NCBI GenBank assembly: GCA_028868995.1
Contig: JAGWTH010000007.1
Span: 1 to 64,000, forward strand
Direction: 5' to 3'
Source of the DNA: Burkholderiales bacterium
GTDB taxonomy: Bacteria > Pseudomonadota > Gammaproteobacteria > Burkholderiales > Burkholderiaceae_C
DNA length: 64,000 bases
The translations under genes and the position numbers were made by a program. The notes beneath the pieces are model-generated. The model worked only from the letters and a program-made list of their open reading frames with translations, ran no database searches and was not told the origin of the DNA. This document shows, piece by piece, positions 1 through 8,157 of this stretch. Positions within the stretch are counted from its first letter, which is position 1. Each line of letters begins with the position of its first letter.

Positions 1-81
1 GCCGGCGACAAGGTGCGCTTCCATGCCGAACAGCCCAATGGGGTGCTGACGGTCACGGCGATCGAGCCGGCGGCGCGCTGA
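1..81 (+). CDS. CusF-like periplasmic copper-binding protein, C-terminal end only
   Basis: Only the last 26 codons and the TGA stop are inside the window. The visible tail (GDKVRFHAEQPNGVLTV, then TAIEPAAR) has the GDKVRF...G.LTVTAIE pattern of the closing strands of the CusF/CopK-like small beta-barrel that hands copper or silver to an RND efflux pump in the periplasm. The metal-binding part is upstream of the window, so function rests on this tail and on the metal-efflux context downstream. Family assignment is moderately likely; it could be another small OB-fold periplasmic protein. Confidence 0.5.
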   Translation, partial: AGDKVRFHAEQPNGVLTVTAIEPAAR

Positions 82-203
82 AGGAGCGCGCCGCGCCGCT
101 TGTCGGCCGGCCTCCGGAAGGGCGCGGCCAGCCCGCCTATGGCGAGGCTAAGTCTGCGTGGCCACACTCCCGCCCGAGTCCTTCGACTCAGCAGGAGAAA
201 ACG

Positions 204-1034
204 ATGAACGAACCGCACCCGAGCCAGGCCGGCGGCTGGCTCAACAAGGTCCCGGAGGTCACGCTGACCTTCTGGATCATCAAGATCTTGTCCACGACCG
301 TCGGCGAAACGGGGGCCGACTTCCTGGCTGTCAACGCGGGGTGGGGCCAGGGATTGACCCGCACGGTCATGGCCGCCCTCTTGGCCGCGACCTTGTTCAT
401 GCAGTTGCGCACACGGCGCTACACCCCGTGGACTTACTGGCTGACGGTGGTCCTGGTCAGCGTGGTCGGCACCCAGATCACCGACCTGCTGACCGATGGA
501 CTGGGCGTCAGCCTCTTCATCAGCACCTCGGTGTTCACAGTGGCGCTCGCCGCGATCTTCTTCGTCTGGTACCGGGCGGAACGCACCCTGTCCATCCACG
601 AGATCGTCACACCCGGCCGGGAGCTGTTCTACTGGTCCGCCATCCTGTGCACCTTCGCCCTGGGGACCGCCGCCGGGGATCTCGCGACGGCGGCGCTGGG
701 CCTGGGTTTCGCCTGGGGCGCGGTCGCCTTCGGTGCGCTGATCGCGGCGACCTACGCGGTCTGGCGGATGGGAGGCAACGCCGTGCTGACCTTCTGGATC
801 GGCTATATCCTGACCCGCCCGTTCGGCGCCGCGCTGGGTGACCTGCTGACCCAGGGCAGGAACGACGGCGGTCTGGGACTGGGAGCCATGTGGACGAGCA
901 CCTTGTTCCTCTCGGTGATCGTGCTGCTGGTGGGGCTCGCGCAGTTCAGCCTGAATACGGACCGGTCCAGCCGGGCCGCCGGCAGCCTGGGGCGGGCTGC
1001 AAGGCAAAATCCGCAACAGCGGGCATGGCGCTGA
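204..1034 (+). CDS. DUF347 (COG4705-type) multipass membrane protein
   Basis: A 276-residue inner-membrane protein with about eight hydrophobic segments. Four internal repeats are visible, each pairing an aromatic helix start with a G-x-x-x-x-D signature: FWIIKIL..GETGAD near 22, YWLTVVL..GTQITD near 78, FYWSAIL..GTAAGD near 142 and TFWIGYI..GAALGD near 194. This is the pattern of the DUF347 repeat family (COG4705), whose function is not settled. The ATG at 204 follows AGGAGAAAACG, a good ribosome site. It lies 69 bases before a response-regulator/kinase pair on the same strand, so co-transcription and a role in envelope or metal stress are plausible inferences. Confidence 0.8.
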   Translation: MNEPHPSQAGGWLNKVPEVTLTFWIIKILSTTVGETGADFLAVNAGWGQGLTRTVMAALLAATLFMQLRTRRYTPWTYWLTVVLVSVVGTQITDLLTDGLGVSLFISTSVFTVALAAIFFVWYRAERTLSIHEIVTPGRELFYWSAILCTFALGTAAGDLATAALGLGFAWGAVAFGALIAATYAVWRMGGNAVLTFWIGYILTRPFGAALGDLLTQGRNDGGLGLGAMWTSTLFLSVIVLLVGLAQFSLNTDRSSRAAGSLGRAARQNPQQRAWR

Positions 1035-1103
1035 GCCGCCAGCCGGTTCTTCAGGCAGCGGTCTGCCTGGGCAGTGCATTGAAAAGTTCTGAGCGGAGGG
1101 GCC

Positions 1104-1769
1104 ATGCGCGTATTGCTGGTCGAGGACGACCCCATGATCGGCGCCGCGATCCAGGGCGCACTGAAGGATGCGTCCTATGCGGTGGACTGGCTGAAGGACG
1201 GGCGTGCGGCGCTCGCGACCCTGAATTCCCAGCATTACGACCTGGTCTTGCTCGACCTCGGCCTGCCCGGCAAGGACGGAATGGAAGTCCTCGCGGGCCT
1301 ACGCGCCAAGGACAATCCGGTTCCCCTGGTGGTCATCACGGCGCGCGATGGCCTGGATGACCGCCTGCGGGGCCTGGACGGCGGGGCCGACGACTACGTG
1401 CTCAAGCCCTTCGATCTCGCGGAGCTGCTCGCGCGGATGCGTGCCGTGCTGCGACGCAAGGGTGGCACGGCCGCGCCGGTTCTCGGCAACGGCATGGTAT
1501 CGCTCGATCCGGCCACCAGGGAGGCCAGCGTCCACGGCGGACCTCCGCTGCTGCTGTCCAACCGTGAGTTCTCGCTGCTTCAGGCCTTGCTCGTCCGGCC
1601 GGGGGCGATCCTCTCGCGCAGCGAGCTGGAAGATCGCATCTATGGATGGGGGGAAGAGGTCGAAAGCAATGCGGTCGAATACCTGATCCACGCCCTGCGA
1701 CGCAAGCTTGGCAGCGAGGTCATCAAGAACGTCAGGGGGGTCGGATGGATGGTCTCCAAAGGCGGCTGA
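1104..1769 (+). CDS. OmpR/PhoB-family response regulator (QseB/PmrA-like)
   Basis: 221 residues. The receiver domain (about 1-115) has the acidic pair E7-D8-D9, the phospho-acceptor D51 in LVLLDLGLP, and the conserved lysine in DDYVLKPFDL. The winged-helix DNA-binding domain (about 128-220) ends in VRGVGWMV and carries VESNAVEYLIHALRRKL in the recognition-helix region, the layout of QseB/PmrA/BasR regulators. It overlaps the start of the partner kinase by 25 bases, so the two are translationally coupled. The signal is unknown. The neighbourhood of metal-efflux genes suggests metal or cell-envelope stress, but that is inference. Confidence 0.88.
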   Translation: MRVLLVEDDPMIGAAIQGALKDASYAVDWLKDGRAALATLNSQHYDLVLLDLGLPGKDGMEVLAGLRAKDNPVPLVVITARDGLDDRLRGLDGGADDYVLKPFDLAELLARMRAVLRRKGGTAAPVLGNGMVSLDPATREASVHGGPPLLLSNREFSLLQALLVRPGAILSRSELEDRIYGWGEEVESNAVEYLIHALRRKLGSEVIKNVRGVGWMVSKGG

Positions 1770-3121
1770 ACGAATCCGTCCAGCTCAAGCTGTCGTTCAC
1801 CCTTTCGCTGGCCATTCTCGTGGTCGCGATCGTGGCGGGCATCTTTTCGTTCCTGTCCGCCTTCAACGAGGCGCACGAGCTGCAGGACGACGTCTTGCGC
1901 CAGGTGGCGCAGCTGGTGATCCGGCAGCGCCTGTCACCGGCGCATTCGGGGATCGACGTCCGCCCGAAGGATGCCGACGAGGAGTCGCGCGTGATCGTCC
2001 AGCGCCTGGGGGACGCCACGCCTGGCCAGGCGAACGTGGACGCGGGAGGGGCCCTGCCGCTGCCGGCCACGCTGTCCGACGGACTGCAGACCCTGGAGGT
2101 CGGCGGCGAGACATTCCGCGTGCTGGTCCGCACCACGGCGGCCGGCGAACGCTTCGCCGTGGCCCAGGAGGCCGGATTTCGCGACGAGATCGCCCGCGAT
2201 GCAGCGCTTCGTTCCGTGATGCCGTTCCTGATCCTCGTGCCGGTCCTCCTGCTGGTCGTCGCGGACCTGGTACGCAAGATGTTCAGGCCCATCGCTGCGC
2301 TTTCCAGGGAAATCGACCAGCGATCCGAGGAGGACCTGCATTCCATCGAAGTGCATGACCTTCCCGCCGAGGTGCGGCCGTTCGCGGTGGCGATCAACCG
2401 CCTGCTGGCCAAGGCCAGCAGCTCCATGGAGGCCCAACGCCGCTTCGTGGCGGATGCAGCACACGAGCTGCGCTCCCCGCTGACCGCCCTGTCGCTGCAG
2501 GCGGAGCGTCTGGCACAGACGGAAATGTCCGGCCTGGCACGAGAGCGGCTCACGGTACTGCGACAAGGCATCGAGCGCGGCCGCGGCCTGCTGGACCAGC
2601 TTCTGGCCCTGGCCAGGGCCCAGTCCGCCCCCGACCTGCCCGCATCCGCGGTATCCATCCAGGGCATCTACCGCCGTGTGCTGGAAGACATCATGCCCCT
2701 GGCCGCGGCCAGGCACATCGACATCGGCGTCGAAGGAGAGCAGGACGCGGAAGTGCTGGCGAGCGAGCTCGACATGATCGCCCTGGTGAAGAATCTGGTC
2801 GACAACGCCGTCCGCTACTCGCCTGTGGGCAGCCGGGTCGACCTTTCGGTGCGTACAGCGGATGGTCGCACCGAACTGCACATCAAGGACAACGGGCCGG
2901 GCATCCCCCTGGCCGAACGAGACCGGGTCTTCGACCCGTTCTACCGTGCCCTGGGCAGCGAGCAGGTCGGTTCGGGCCTGGGGTTGTCCATCGTCCAGAC
3001 CGTTGCCAGACGCATCGGTGCCGAGATCCTCCTCGACTTCTCCGACCAGGAAAACGAGACCGGCCTGGACGTAACCGTCGTCTTCCCTGCGTCCGTCGGG
3101 TCCGCAAGCGCGAAGCAGTAG
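1745..3121 (+). CDS. Membrane sensor histidine kinase, partner of the upstream regulator
   Basis: 458 residues using the ATG at 1745 inside the end of the regulator gene; the longer upstream extension is only read-through of the regulator in another frame. Order: transmembrane helix 1 (about 15-38), a periplasmic loop of about 130 residues, transmembrane helix 2 (VMPFLILVPVLLLVVADLV), HAMP linker, HisKA with H240 in DAAHELRSPLTAL, then HATPase_c with N-box NLVDNAVRY, G1 DNGPGIP and G2 GSGLGLSIV. It phosphorylates the regulator that ends at 1769. The periplasmic region has no obvious cysteine or histidine cluster to name a ligand. Confidence 0.88.
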   Translation: MDGLQRRLNESVQLKLSFTLSLAILVVAIVAGIFSFLSAFNEAHELQDDVLRQVAQLVIRQRLSPAHSGIDVRPKDADEESRVIVQRLGDATPGQANVDAGGALPLPATLSDGLQTLEVGGETFRVLVRTTAAGERFAVAQEAGFRDEIARDAALRSVMPFLILVPVLLLVVADLVRKMFRPIAALSREIDQRSEEDLHSIEVHDLPAEVRPFAVAINRLLAKASSSMEAQRRFVADAAHELRSPLTALSLQAERLAQTEMSGLARERLTVLRQGIERGRGLLDQLLALARAQSAPDLPASAVSIQGIYRRVLEDIMPLAAARHIDIGVEGEQDAEVLASELDMIALVKNLVDNAVRYSPVGSRVDLSVRTADGRTELHIKDNGPGIPLAERDRVFDPFYRALGSEQVGSGLGLSIVQTVARRIGAEILLDFSDQENETGLDVTVVFPASVGSASAKQ

Positions 3122-3173
3122 CGCTCGGCACAGCGACGCGCTTTCGCAGGCACGGGCCTGCGCGGCTGCGGCT

Positions 3174-3515
3174 TCAGTCCTGTCCGTCCTGGTCGTCGTC
3201 GTGGTCGGCCTTGTCTTCGGAGGTCGCGACGACGGTGCCCTTGTCGGCGTCCACCTTGACGTCGAACACCTTGCCCTGGCCGACCACTTCGACGTCGTAG
3301 ACCCAGCCCTGCCTGGAATGCTCGTACTCGGCCCGGGACGCGCGGCCCTGGATGTGCTGCTCGGCGACGGTCACGGCCTGGGCCAGCGGGATCCGGGCCT
3401 GGGTGATCGCCATGGCGTCGTTTTGCTCCTCTCCCTTGGCCGCGTAGGCCGCAGTGGCCGCCGCCGCCGTGGCGACGGCCAGGATGGATAGGGAAATTTT
3501 GGTGTAGCGGTACAT
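3174..3515 (-). CDS. PepSY-domain periplasmic protein
   Basis: 113 residues with a Sec-type signal peptide (about 1-25, ending AAYAA) followed by a single PepSY domain (about 37-95: ITQARIPLAQAVTVAEQ, then a GWVYDVEVV and FDVKVDADKGTVV pair). The tail after it is almost all acidic (DKADHDDDQDGQD), which could bind cations. Small PepSY proteins often lie beside OmpR-type two-component genes and are induced by them. Here the gene sits between two such systems, on the same strand as and downstream of the second kinase. Molecular function is unknown beyond the family. Confidence 0.8.
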   Translation of the reverse strand: MYRYTKISLSILAVATAAAATAAYAAKGEEQNDAMAITQARIPLAQAVTVAEQHIQGRASRAEYEHSRQGWVYDVEVVGQGKVFDVKVDADKGTVVATSEDKADHDDDQDGQD

Positions 3516-3571
3516 GATGTCTTTCGGAAAGCGCGCGGGATTCGCGCCAACGAAAGACTACGGACTCTCCC

Positions 3572-4924
3572 TTAGCCTTCACTGAGCCGCTTCGGCCCCG
3601 GCCGCGGCGCGGCCGCCAGCGTGACGCGCATGCCGGTACCGCGCCCGCCCAGACCCGCACCGATCTCGATCGCCGCTCCATGCTCCTGCGCGATCTGGCT
3701 GGCGATCGCGAGTCCCAGGCCGCTGCCGACCCCGCCGATCCCCGCGCCGCGCCGGAAGCGTTCGAACACGGTGGCACGTTCGTCTTCCGGGATGCCCGGA
3801 CCGTCGTCCCTCACCTCCACGATCGCGCGCCCATCGCCGTCGCGCTGGACGCACACGTCCACCCTGCCGCCCGGCGGGGTGTAGCGGATCGCGTTGTCGA
3901 CGAGGTTGCGCAGGAGCATCGCGAGGTGGTCCCGCACGCCCTGCACGGTCACGGCCTGCGGTGCGTCCAGGCCCAGGTCGATGCCCTTGCGTTCCGCCGC
4001 ATCCGCCTGGTCCAGGACCACTTCCCGCGCAAGCTCGGCCAGGTCCAGGTCCTGCCGCAGCGCCGGTGCGCTTGCCGGATCGAGCTGCGCCAGGTTCAGC
4101 AGCTGCTGCGTGAGGCGGGTCAGGCGCTGCGCCCCGGCGCGCAGCTCGCGCACGGCGTCACGGCGCTCCTGTTCGCTGGTCGCGGTGTCGGCCAGTTCGG
4201 CCTGCATGGCCAGCGCCATCACGGGCGTGCGCAGTTCGTGCGCGGCGTCGGCGACGAAGCGCCTCTGCGCCGCGAACGCGTGGTCGAGCCGGCGCAGCAT
4301 GTCGTTCAACGCCGTGAACAGCGGCTCCACCTCCGACGGGACGGACGCGACCGACACCGGCCGCAGGCGGTCGGCATCGCGATCCGCCAGTTCGGCGGCG
4401 AGCACGCGCACGGGTCGCAAGGCTTTGCCGATCCCGAACCACAAGGCGACCCCGGCGGCCGCCACGCAGGCGAACAGGGGCCACAGCAGCTGCAGCGCCA
4501 CGCGCATCAGGGCCTCCCAGCGCTCGTCCTGCGCCTGGCCGACCTGGATGATGCGGTCGCCGCGACGCAGCGCGAAGGTGTGCCACTTCTGTCCGCCCAC
4601 GACGACGTCGGCGAATCCGGTGCGCGCGGGTTCCGGCAGGTCGATCGATTCGTCGGTGTATTCCAGCTTTCCCGCGTACCAGACCTGCAGCACCACGGCA
4701 TCCATGCGGTCGTCGCGCAGCCGCTCGGCGTAGACGTTGGAGCGATCGATGCCGACCCGCCCGCCGTCCACGGTCACGTGGCTGGCGAGGTACTCGAGCT
4801 GGCCATCCAGCAGGCCGGCGAGTTCCTTGGCCGCGCCCCAGTAGGTGGCGGCGCTCGCCAGCGCGGCGGCGACGATGCAGGTAGGCAGCACCCAGGCGAG
4901 CAGGCGGCGGCGCAGGGAATGCAT
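3572..4924 (-). CDS. Membrane sensor histidine kinase (QseC/PmrB-like)
   Basis: 450 residues starting at the ATG whose first base is 4924, two bases after the stop of the regulator gene; the longer reading frame upstream is a shadow of that gene. Helix 1 is about 7-29, a periplasmic domain of about 120 residues follows, helix 2 is about 152-172, then HAMP, HisKA with H229 (DAAHELRTPVMAL), and a catalytic domain with NLVDNAIRYTPPGG, DDGPGIPEDE and GSGLGLAIA. All catalytic motifs are intact. It forms a regulator-kinase operon with the gene ending at 4927, probably followed by the PepSY gene. Confidence 0.88.
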   Translation of the reverse strand: MHSLRRRLLAWVLPTCIVAAALASAATYWGAAKELAGLLDGQLEYLASHVTVDGGRVGIDRSNVYAERLRDDRMDAVVLQVWYAGKLEYTDESIDLPEPARTGFADVVVGGQKWHTFALRRGDRIIQVGQAQDERWEALMRVALQLLWPLFACVAAAGVALWFGIGKALRPVRVLAAELADRDADRLRPVSVASVPSEVEPLFTALNDMLRRLDHAFAAQRRFVADAAHELRTPVMALAMQAELADTATSEQERRDAVRELRAGAQRLTRLTQQLLNLAQLDPASAPALRQDLDLAELAREVVLDQADAAERKGIDLGLDAPQAVTVQGVRDHLAMLLRNLVDNAIRYTPPGGRVDVCVQRDGDGRAIVEVRDDGPGIPEDERATVFERFRRGAGIGGVGSGLGLAIASQIAQEHGAAIEIGAGLGGRGTGMRVTLAAAPRPGPKRLSEG

Positions 4925-4926
4925 GT

Positions 4927-5586
4927 TCAGGCGCGCAAGCGGTAGCCCACGCCGCGCACGTTCTGCAGCACGCCGGCGCCCAGCTTGCGGCGCAGGTGGT
5001 GGATGTGCACTTCCACGGCGTTGCTCTCCACCTGCTCGTCCCAGCCGTAGAGCCGCTGCTCGATCTGCGGGCGCGACAGCGCGGCGCCACGCGCGCGCAC
5101 CAGGATCTCCAGGATGGAGAATTCGCGCGCCGACAGGTGGATCTCCACCTCCTCCACCCATGCGCGGCGGCTGCCCGGATCCAGGCGAACCGGGCCCGCG
5201 CCCAGCTGCTCGGGCACGAGCAGGTCGGCGCGCCGGCGCGCAACCGTGCGGATGCGCGCCAGCAGCTCCTCCACCGCGAACGGCTTGACCAGGTAATCGT
5301 CGGCGCCGGCATCGAGCCCGGCCAGCTTGTCCTGCAGCGCATCGCGCGCGGTGACGACGATGACGGGGGTGGTGTCGCCGCGCCGGCGCAGCTCGCGCAG
5401 GACCGCCAGGCCGTCGCCGCGCTGCAGGCCGAGGTCCAGCACCAGCATGTCGAAGGGTTCGGTGCGTGCGGCCGCCGCAGCGACCTGTGCGTCGGCGGTC
5501 CAGTCCACGGCATGCCCGGCGCGCCGCAGGGCCTCGCGCAAGCCCGCGGCAATCATGGGATCGTCCTCGACCAGGAGAAAGCGCAT
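4927..5586 (-). CDS. OmpR/PhoB-family response regulator (QseB/PmrA-like)
   Basis: 219 residues: receiver domain with E7-D8-D9, phospho-acceptor D51 in MLVLDLGLQRGDG and lysine in DDYLVKPFAVEELL, then a winged helix ending VRGVGYRLRA with VESNAVEVHIHHLRRKL. It resembles the regulator at 1104-1769 throughout, so the two systems are probably related by duplication. It is first in its operon and divergent from the efflux pump at 5728. The shared 141-base gap holds CTTAAG direct repeats of the kind PmrA-type regulators bind, so it likely controls itself and the pump. Confidence 0.88.
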   Translation of the reverse strand: MRFLLVEDDPMIAAGLREALRRAGHAVDWTADAQVAAAAARTEPFDMLVLDLGLQRGDGLAVLRELRRRGDTTPVIVVTARDALQDKLAGLDAGADDYLVKPFAVEELLARIRTVARRRADLLVPEQLGAGPVRLDPGSRRAWVEEVEIHLSAREFSILEILVRARGAALSRPQIEQRLYGWDEQVESNAVEVHIHHLRRKLGAGVLQNVRGVGYRLRA

Positions 5587-5636
5587 CGTCGCAACGGCAG
5601 TGGCCTCCGGATGCTAACCGGGTCCACGGCGGCCAC

Positions 5637-5668
5637 CTTAAGTCGCTCTTAAGTCCCGGGGCGTTAAG
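5637..5668. promoter_or_regulatory. PmrA/QseB-type direct-repeat operator between regulator and efflux pump
   Basis: CTTAAG at 5637-5642 and an identical CTTAAG at 5648-5653 are separated by five bases (TCGCT). This is the (C/T)TTAA(G/T)-N5-(C/T)TTAA(G/T) layout known for PmrA/BasR boxes. A third partial copy, GTTAAG, lies at 5663-5668. The site is in the divergent region between a QseB/PmrA-like regulator (start 5586) and a tripartite efflux operon (start 5728), where such a regulator would be expected to act. The repeats are seen directly; the assignment to this regulator is inference. Confidence 0.6.
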
Positions 5669-5727
5669 GTGCGCACAGCCCAGTCCGCAGGCCGCCGCGG
5701 ATCCCGCCTTTCCACTCCGAGACTCCG

Positions 5728-7107
5728 TTGAAACCCCCGTTCGTCGTGCTCGCAGCCATCGCCGCGGTCCTGGCGGGTTGCGCGCACTACGAGCCCCTGC
5801 CCCTGTCGACGGCCCGGGTCCAGCAGGACCTGGAGGCCCGCAGCCTGGACGACCCGGCGCTGCGCGACTATGTGCGGCAGCACCTGCACCGCGCCGCGCC
5901 GCCGTGGGACCTGGATGCGCTCACCGCCGCCGCCTGGTATGCGAGCCCCGGGATGGACCAGGCACGGGCGCAGCTCGCGGTCCGCTCCGCCGCCGTGATC
6001 ACGGCGGGCCAGCGGCCGCGGCCGACCCTGAACGTTCCCTTCGACTACAACACCACGGCGAAGCCCGGCGAGTCTCCCTACACCCTGGGCCTGGGCCTGG
6101 ACATCCCGATCGAGACCGCCGGCAAGCGCGGCTACCGGGTGGCGAATGCCAAAGCGCTCTCGCTGGCTGCCCGCTTCGACATCGGTGCGGTGGCATGGCG
6201 CATCCGGCAGCAGCTGCGCGCGCAACTGCTCGCGCTGTGGGATGCCGGCGTGCGCGTGCACCTGCTGCAGGAACAGGTCGCCCTGCGCGAGCGCCTGCTG
6301 CACTCGCTGGAACACCGGCTCGCGCTCGGCGAAGCCGCGCGTGCGGAGCTGGAGGTCGCGCGAGCCCTTTCCGAAGGCGACCGGTTGCGGCTGGCGCAGG
6401 CCCGGCAGGCGCGGGCCGAGGCGCTCGCTGCCGCCGCCGGCGTGATTGGCCTGCCCGCCTCCGCCCTAGCGGGGCAGGCGCTGGACCTGCAAGGCTTCGA
6501 CGAACCCGCCCGCGCGCCGCGGCGCGACGCCCTGCTCGATGCCGCCCTGCGCAACCACGCCGACGTGCAGGCGCAGCTCGCGCGCTACGAGGCGAGCCAG
6601 TCGGCCCTGCAGCTCGCCGTGGCCGCCCAGTACCCGGACCTGCACCTGGGGCCCGGCTTCACCTACGACGCCGGCGCCCACAAGCTCTCGCTGAGCCTGT
6701 CCGGCATCCCGATCCCCTTGCCCCACGACAACGAGGGACCGATCGCGGAAGCGACGGCGCGGCGGCGCCTCGAGGCCGCCCGGGTCCGCGCCACCGTGGC
6801 CTCCGCGCTCGCCGAGGTGGACCGGGCCTTCGCCGCCTGGCCTCCCGCGGCCGCGGCCCTGGACTCTGCCCGCGCGCGAGTGGCCACGCAGGATCGCCTG
6901 GTTCTCGCCGCGGCCGCGGCCCTGCGCGCGGGGGAAGGCGACCGGACGAGCCTGCTGCGGGCCGAGCTGGACGCGGGATCGGCGCGCCTCGACGCGCAGA
7001 AGGCCTTGCTCGAACTGCAGAAAGTCGCCGGGGCTATCGAGGACGCGGTGCAGCGGCCGGTGCTGGAATGGCCGGGCGCCGCGCCGGGACAGGAGAAAGG
7101 ATCGTGA
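5728..7107 (+). CDS. TolC-family outer-membrane efflux lipoprotein
   Basis: 459 residues from a TTG start at 5728, which puts a lipoprotein signal at the N-terminus: hydrophobic stretch then LAGC with C18 as the lipidated cysteine. The rest is alpha-helical, Ala/Leu/Arg rich, with the two repeated outer-membrane efflux protein (OEP) domains (about 60-240 and 260-445) that form the trimeric outer-membrane channel and periplasmic tunnel. It is the first gene of a three-gene export operon; its stop overlaps the start of the adaptor by one base. An adjacent HME-type RND pump suggests a CzcC/CusC-like role in metal cation export. Confidence 0.85.
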   Translation: MKPPFVVLAAIAAVLAGCAHYEPLPLSTARVQQDLEARSLDDPALRDYVRQHLHRAAPPWDLDALTAAAWYASPGMDQARAQLAVRSAAVITAGQRPRPTLNVPFDYNTTAKPGESPYTLGLGLDIPIETAGKRGYRVANAKALSLAARFDIGAVAWRIRQQLRAQLLALWDAGVRVHLLQEQVALRERLLHSLEHRLALGEAARAELEVARALSEGDRLRLAQARQARAEALAAAAGVIGLPASALAGQALDLQGFDEPARAPRRDALLDAALRNHADVQAQLARYEASQSALQLAVAAQYPDLHLGPGFTYDAGAHKLSLSLSGIPIPLPHDNEGPIAEATARRRLEAARVRATVASALAEVDRAFAAWPPAAAALDSARARVATQDRLVLAAAAALRAGEGDRTSLLRAELDAGSARLDAQKALLELQKVAGAIEDAVQRPVLEWPGAAPGQEKGS

Positions 7108-8150
7108 TGAGGCCTCGCACCGCCATCGGGTTCGGCTTGCTGCTGGCCGTGGCCCTGGGGCTGGCAGGAACGGCAGGGTGGGTCCTGGGCGGCGCGGGCG
7201 CGGCCGCACCGCCTCCGACGCCGCCGGCCGGCCCCGTTTCGGTCGTGGACGGCCTCGCCGTGGTGAACCTCCAGCCCTCGGTGCAGCGCGCCAGCGGCCT
7301 GCAGGAGCAGGCGGTGGGCCCGGCGGCGGCGGGCAGCACCGGCCCCGCGGTCTTCGGGGTCATCCTGGACCTCAGGCCCCTGGTGGACTGGCGCGGCAAG
7401 TACGAGGCCGCGCAGGCGCGGGAGCAGGCGGCACGCGCTCAGTGGGCGACAGCGACGGCCGAGCGCGATCGCCTGCGCGCCCTGCACGACGACGGCCAGG
7501 ACGCGTCGCTGAAGTCCGTGCAGGCGGCCCAGGCCGAGGCGGAACGCGCGCGGTCCTCCGCGCAGGAAGCGACGGCCTCGGTGCGCACGCTGCAGGCTGA
7601 CGCCTTGCAGCAGTTCGGGCCCGTGCTGGCCGCCTGGGCGCAGGCCCGGTCCGCGCCCCTGCAGCGGCTGCTGGCACACCGGTCGTCCCTGGTCGCCCTG
7701 GCACTGGGCAGCGACGCCCCACCCGCGACGCTCCCGGTCACCGCCGGCGATGGCACCCACCGCACTGCGACCTGGGTCGGCCCCTCCGTGCGCTCCGATC
7801 CGCGCCTGGGCGCGGGGCTGCAGGTCTACCTCGTGCCCGGCGCCCTGCCCGCCGACGCCAGCGTGACCGGCTGGCTGCCCGGGCCCGCGGCCGGCGCCGG
7901 CGTGTTCGTTCCGCGGTCCGCGGTGGTGTGGTACGCCGACCAGCCCTGGGCCTACGTGCGGCGCGATGCCTCGCATTTCGCCCGCGTGCCGCTGCTGCAG
8001 GCCACGGAGACCCCGGACGGCTACGTCGCCCGCGGCGGCATCGCCCCGGGTGCCTCGGTCGTCACGCAGGGCGCGGGCCTGCTGCTGTCGCAGGAGCAGA
8101 CGCCGCCGCCCAATGCCGCCCCGTGCAAGGACCCCGAATGCGACGACTGA
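7107..8150 (+). CDS. RND efflux periplasmic adaptor (membrane fusion) protein
   Basis: 347 residues from ATG 7107, which shares one base with the upstream stop (TGATG). An N-terminal membrane anchor or signal (about 6-30) is followed by a proline linker, a beta domain, a helical hairpin with heptad-like Ala/Glu/Arg pattern (about 96-165) and C-terminal beta-barrel segments. It would link the inner-membrane pump to the TolC-like channel. The hairpin is short for the family, and the C-terminus ends in the pair C-K-D-P-E-C, which could bind a metal ion. Similarity to CusB/CzcB is inferred mostly from context because adaptor sequences diverge strongly. Confidence 0.75.
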   Translation: MRPRTAIGFGLLLAVALGLAGTAGWVLGGAGAAAPPPTPPAGPVSVVDGLAVVNLQPSVQRASGLQEQAVGPAAAGSTGPAVFGVILDLRPLVDWRGKYEAAQAREQAARAQWATATAERDRLRALHDDGQDASLKSVQAAQAEAERARSSAQEATASVRTLQADALQQFGPVLAAWAQARSAPLQRLLAHRSSLVALALGSDAPPATLPVTAGDGTHRTATWVGPSVRSDPRLGAGLQVYLVPGALPADASVTGWLPGPAAGAGVFVPRSAVVWYADQPWAYVRRDASHFARVPLLQATETPDGYVARGGIAPGASVVTQGAGLLLSQEQTPPPNAAPCKDPECDD

Positions 8151-8157
8151 GGCCCGC

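Noticed and set aside
7966-8157. Longer RND pump start upstream of 8158
   Set aside because: The extra residues overlap the adaptor gene, are not membrane-like and do not resemble the CzcA N-terminus.
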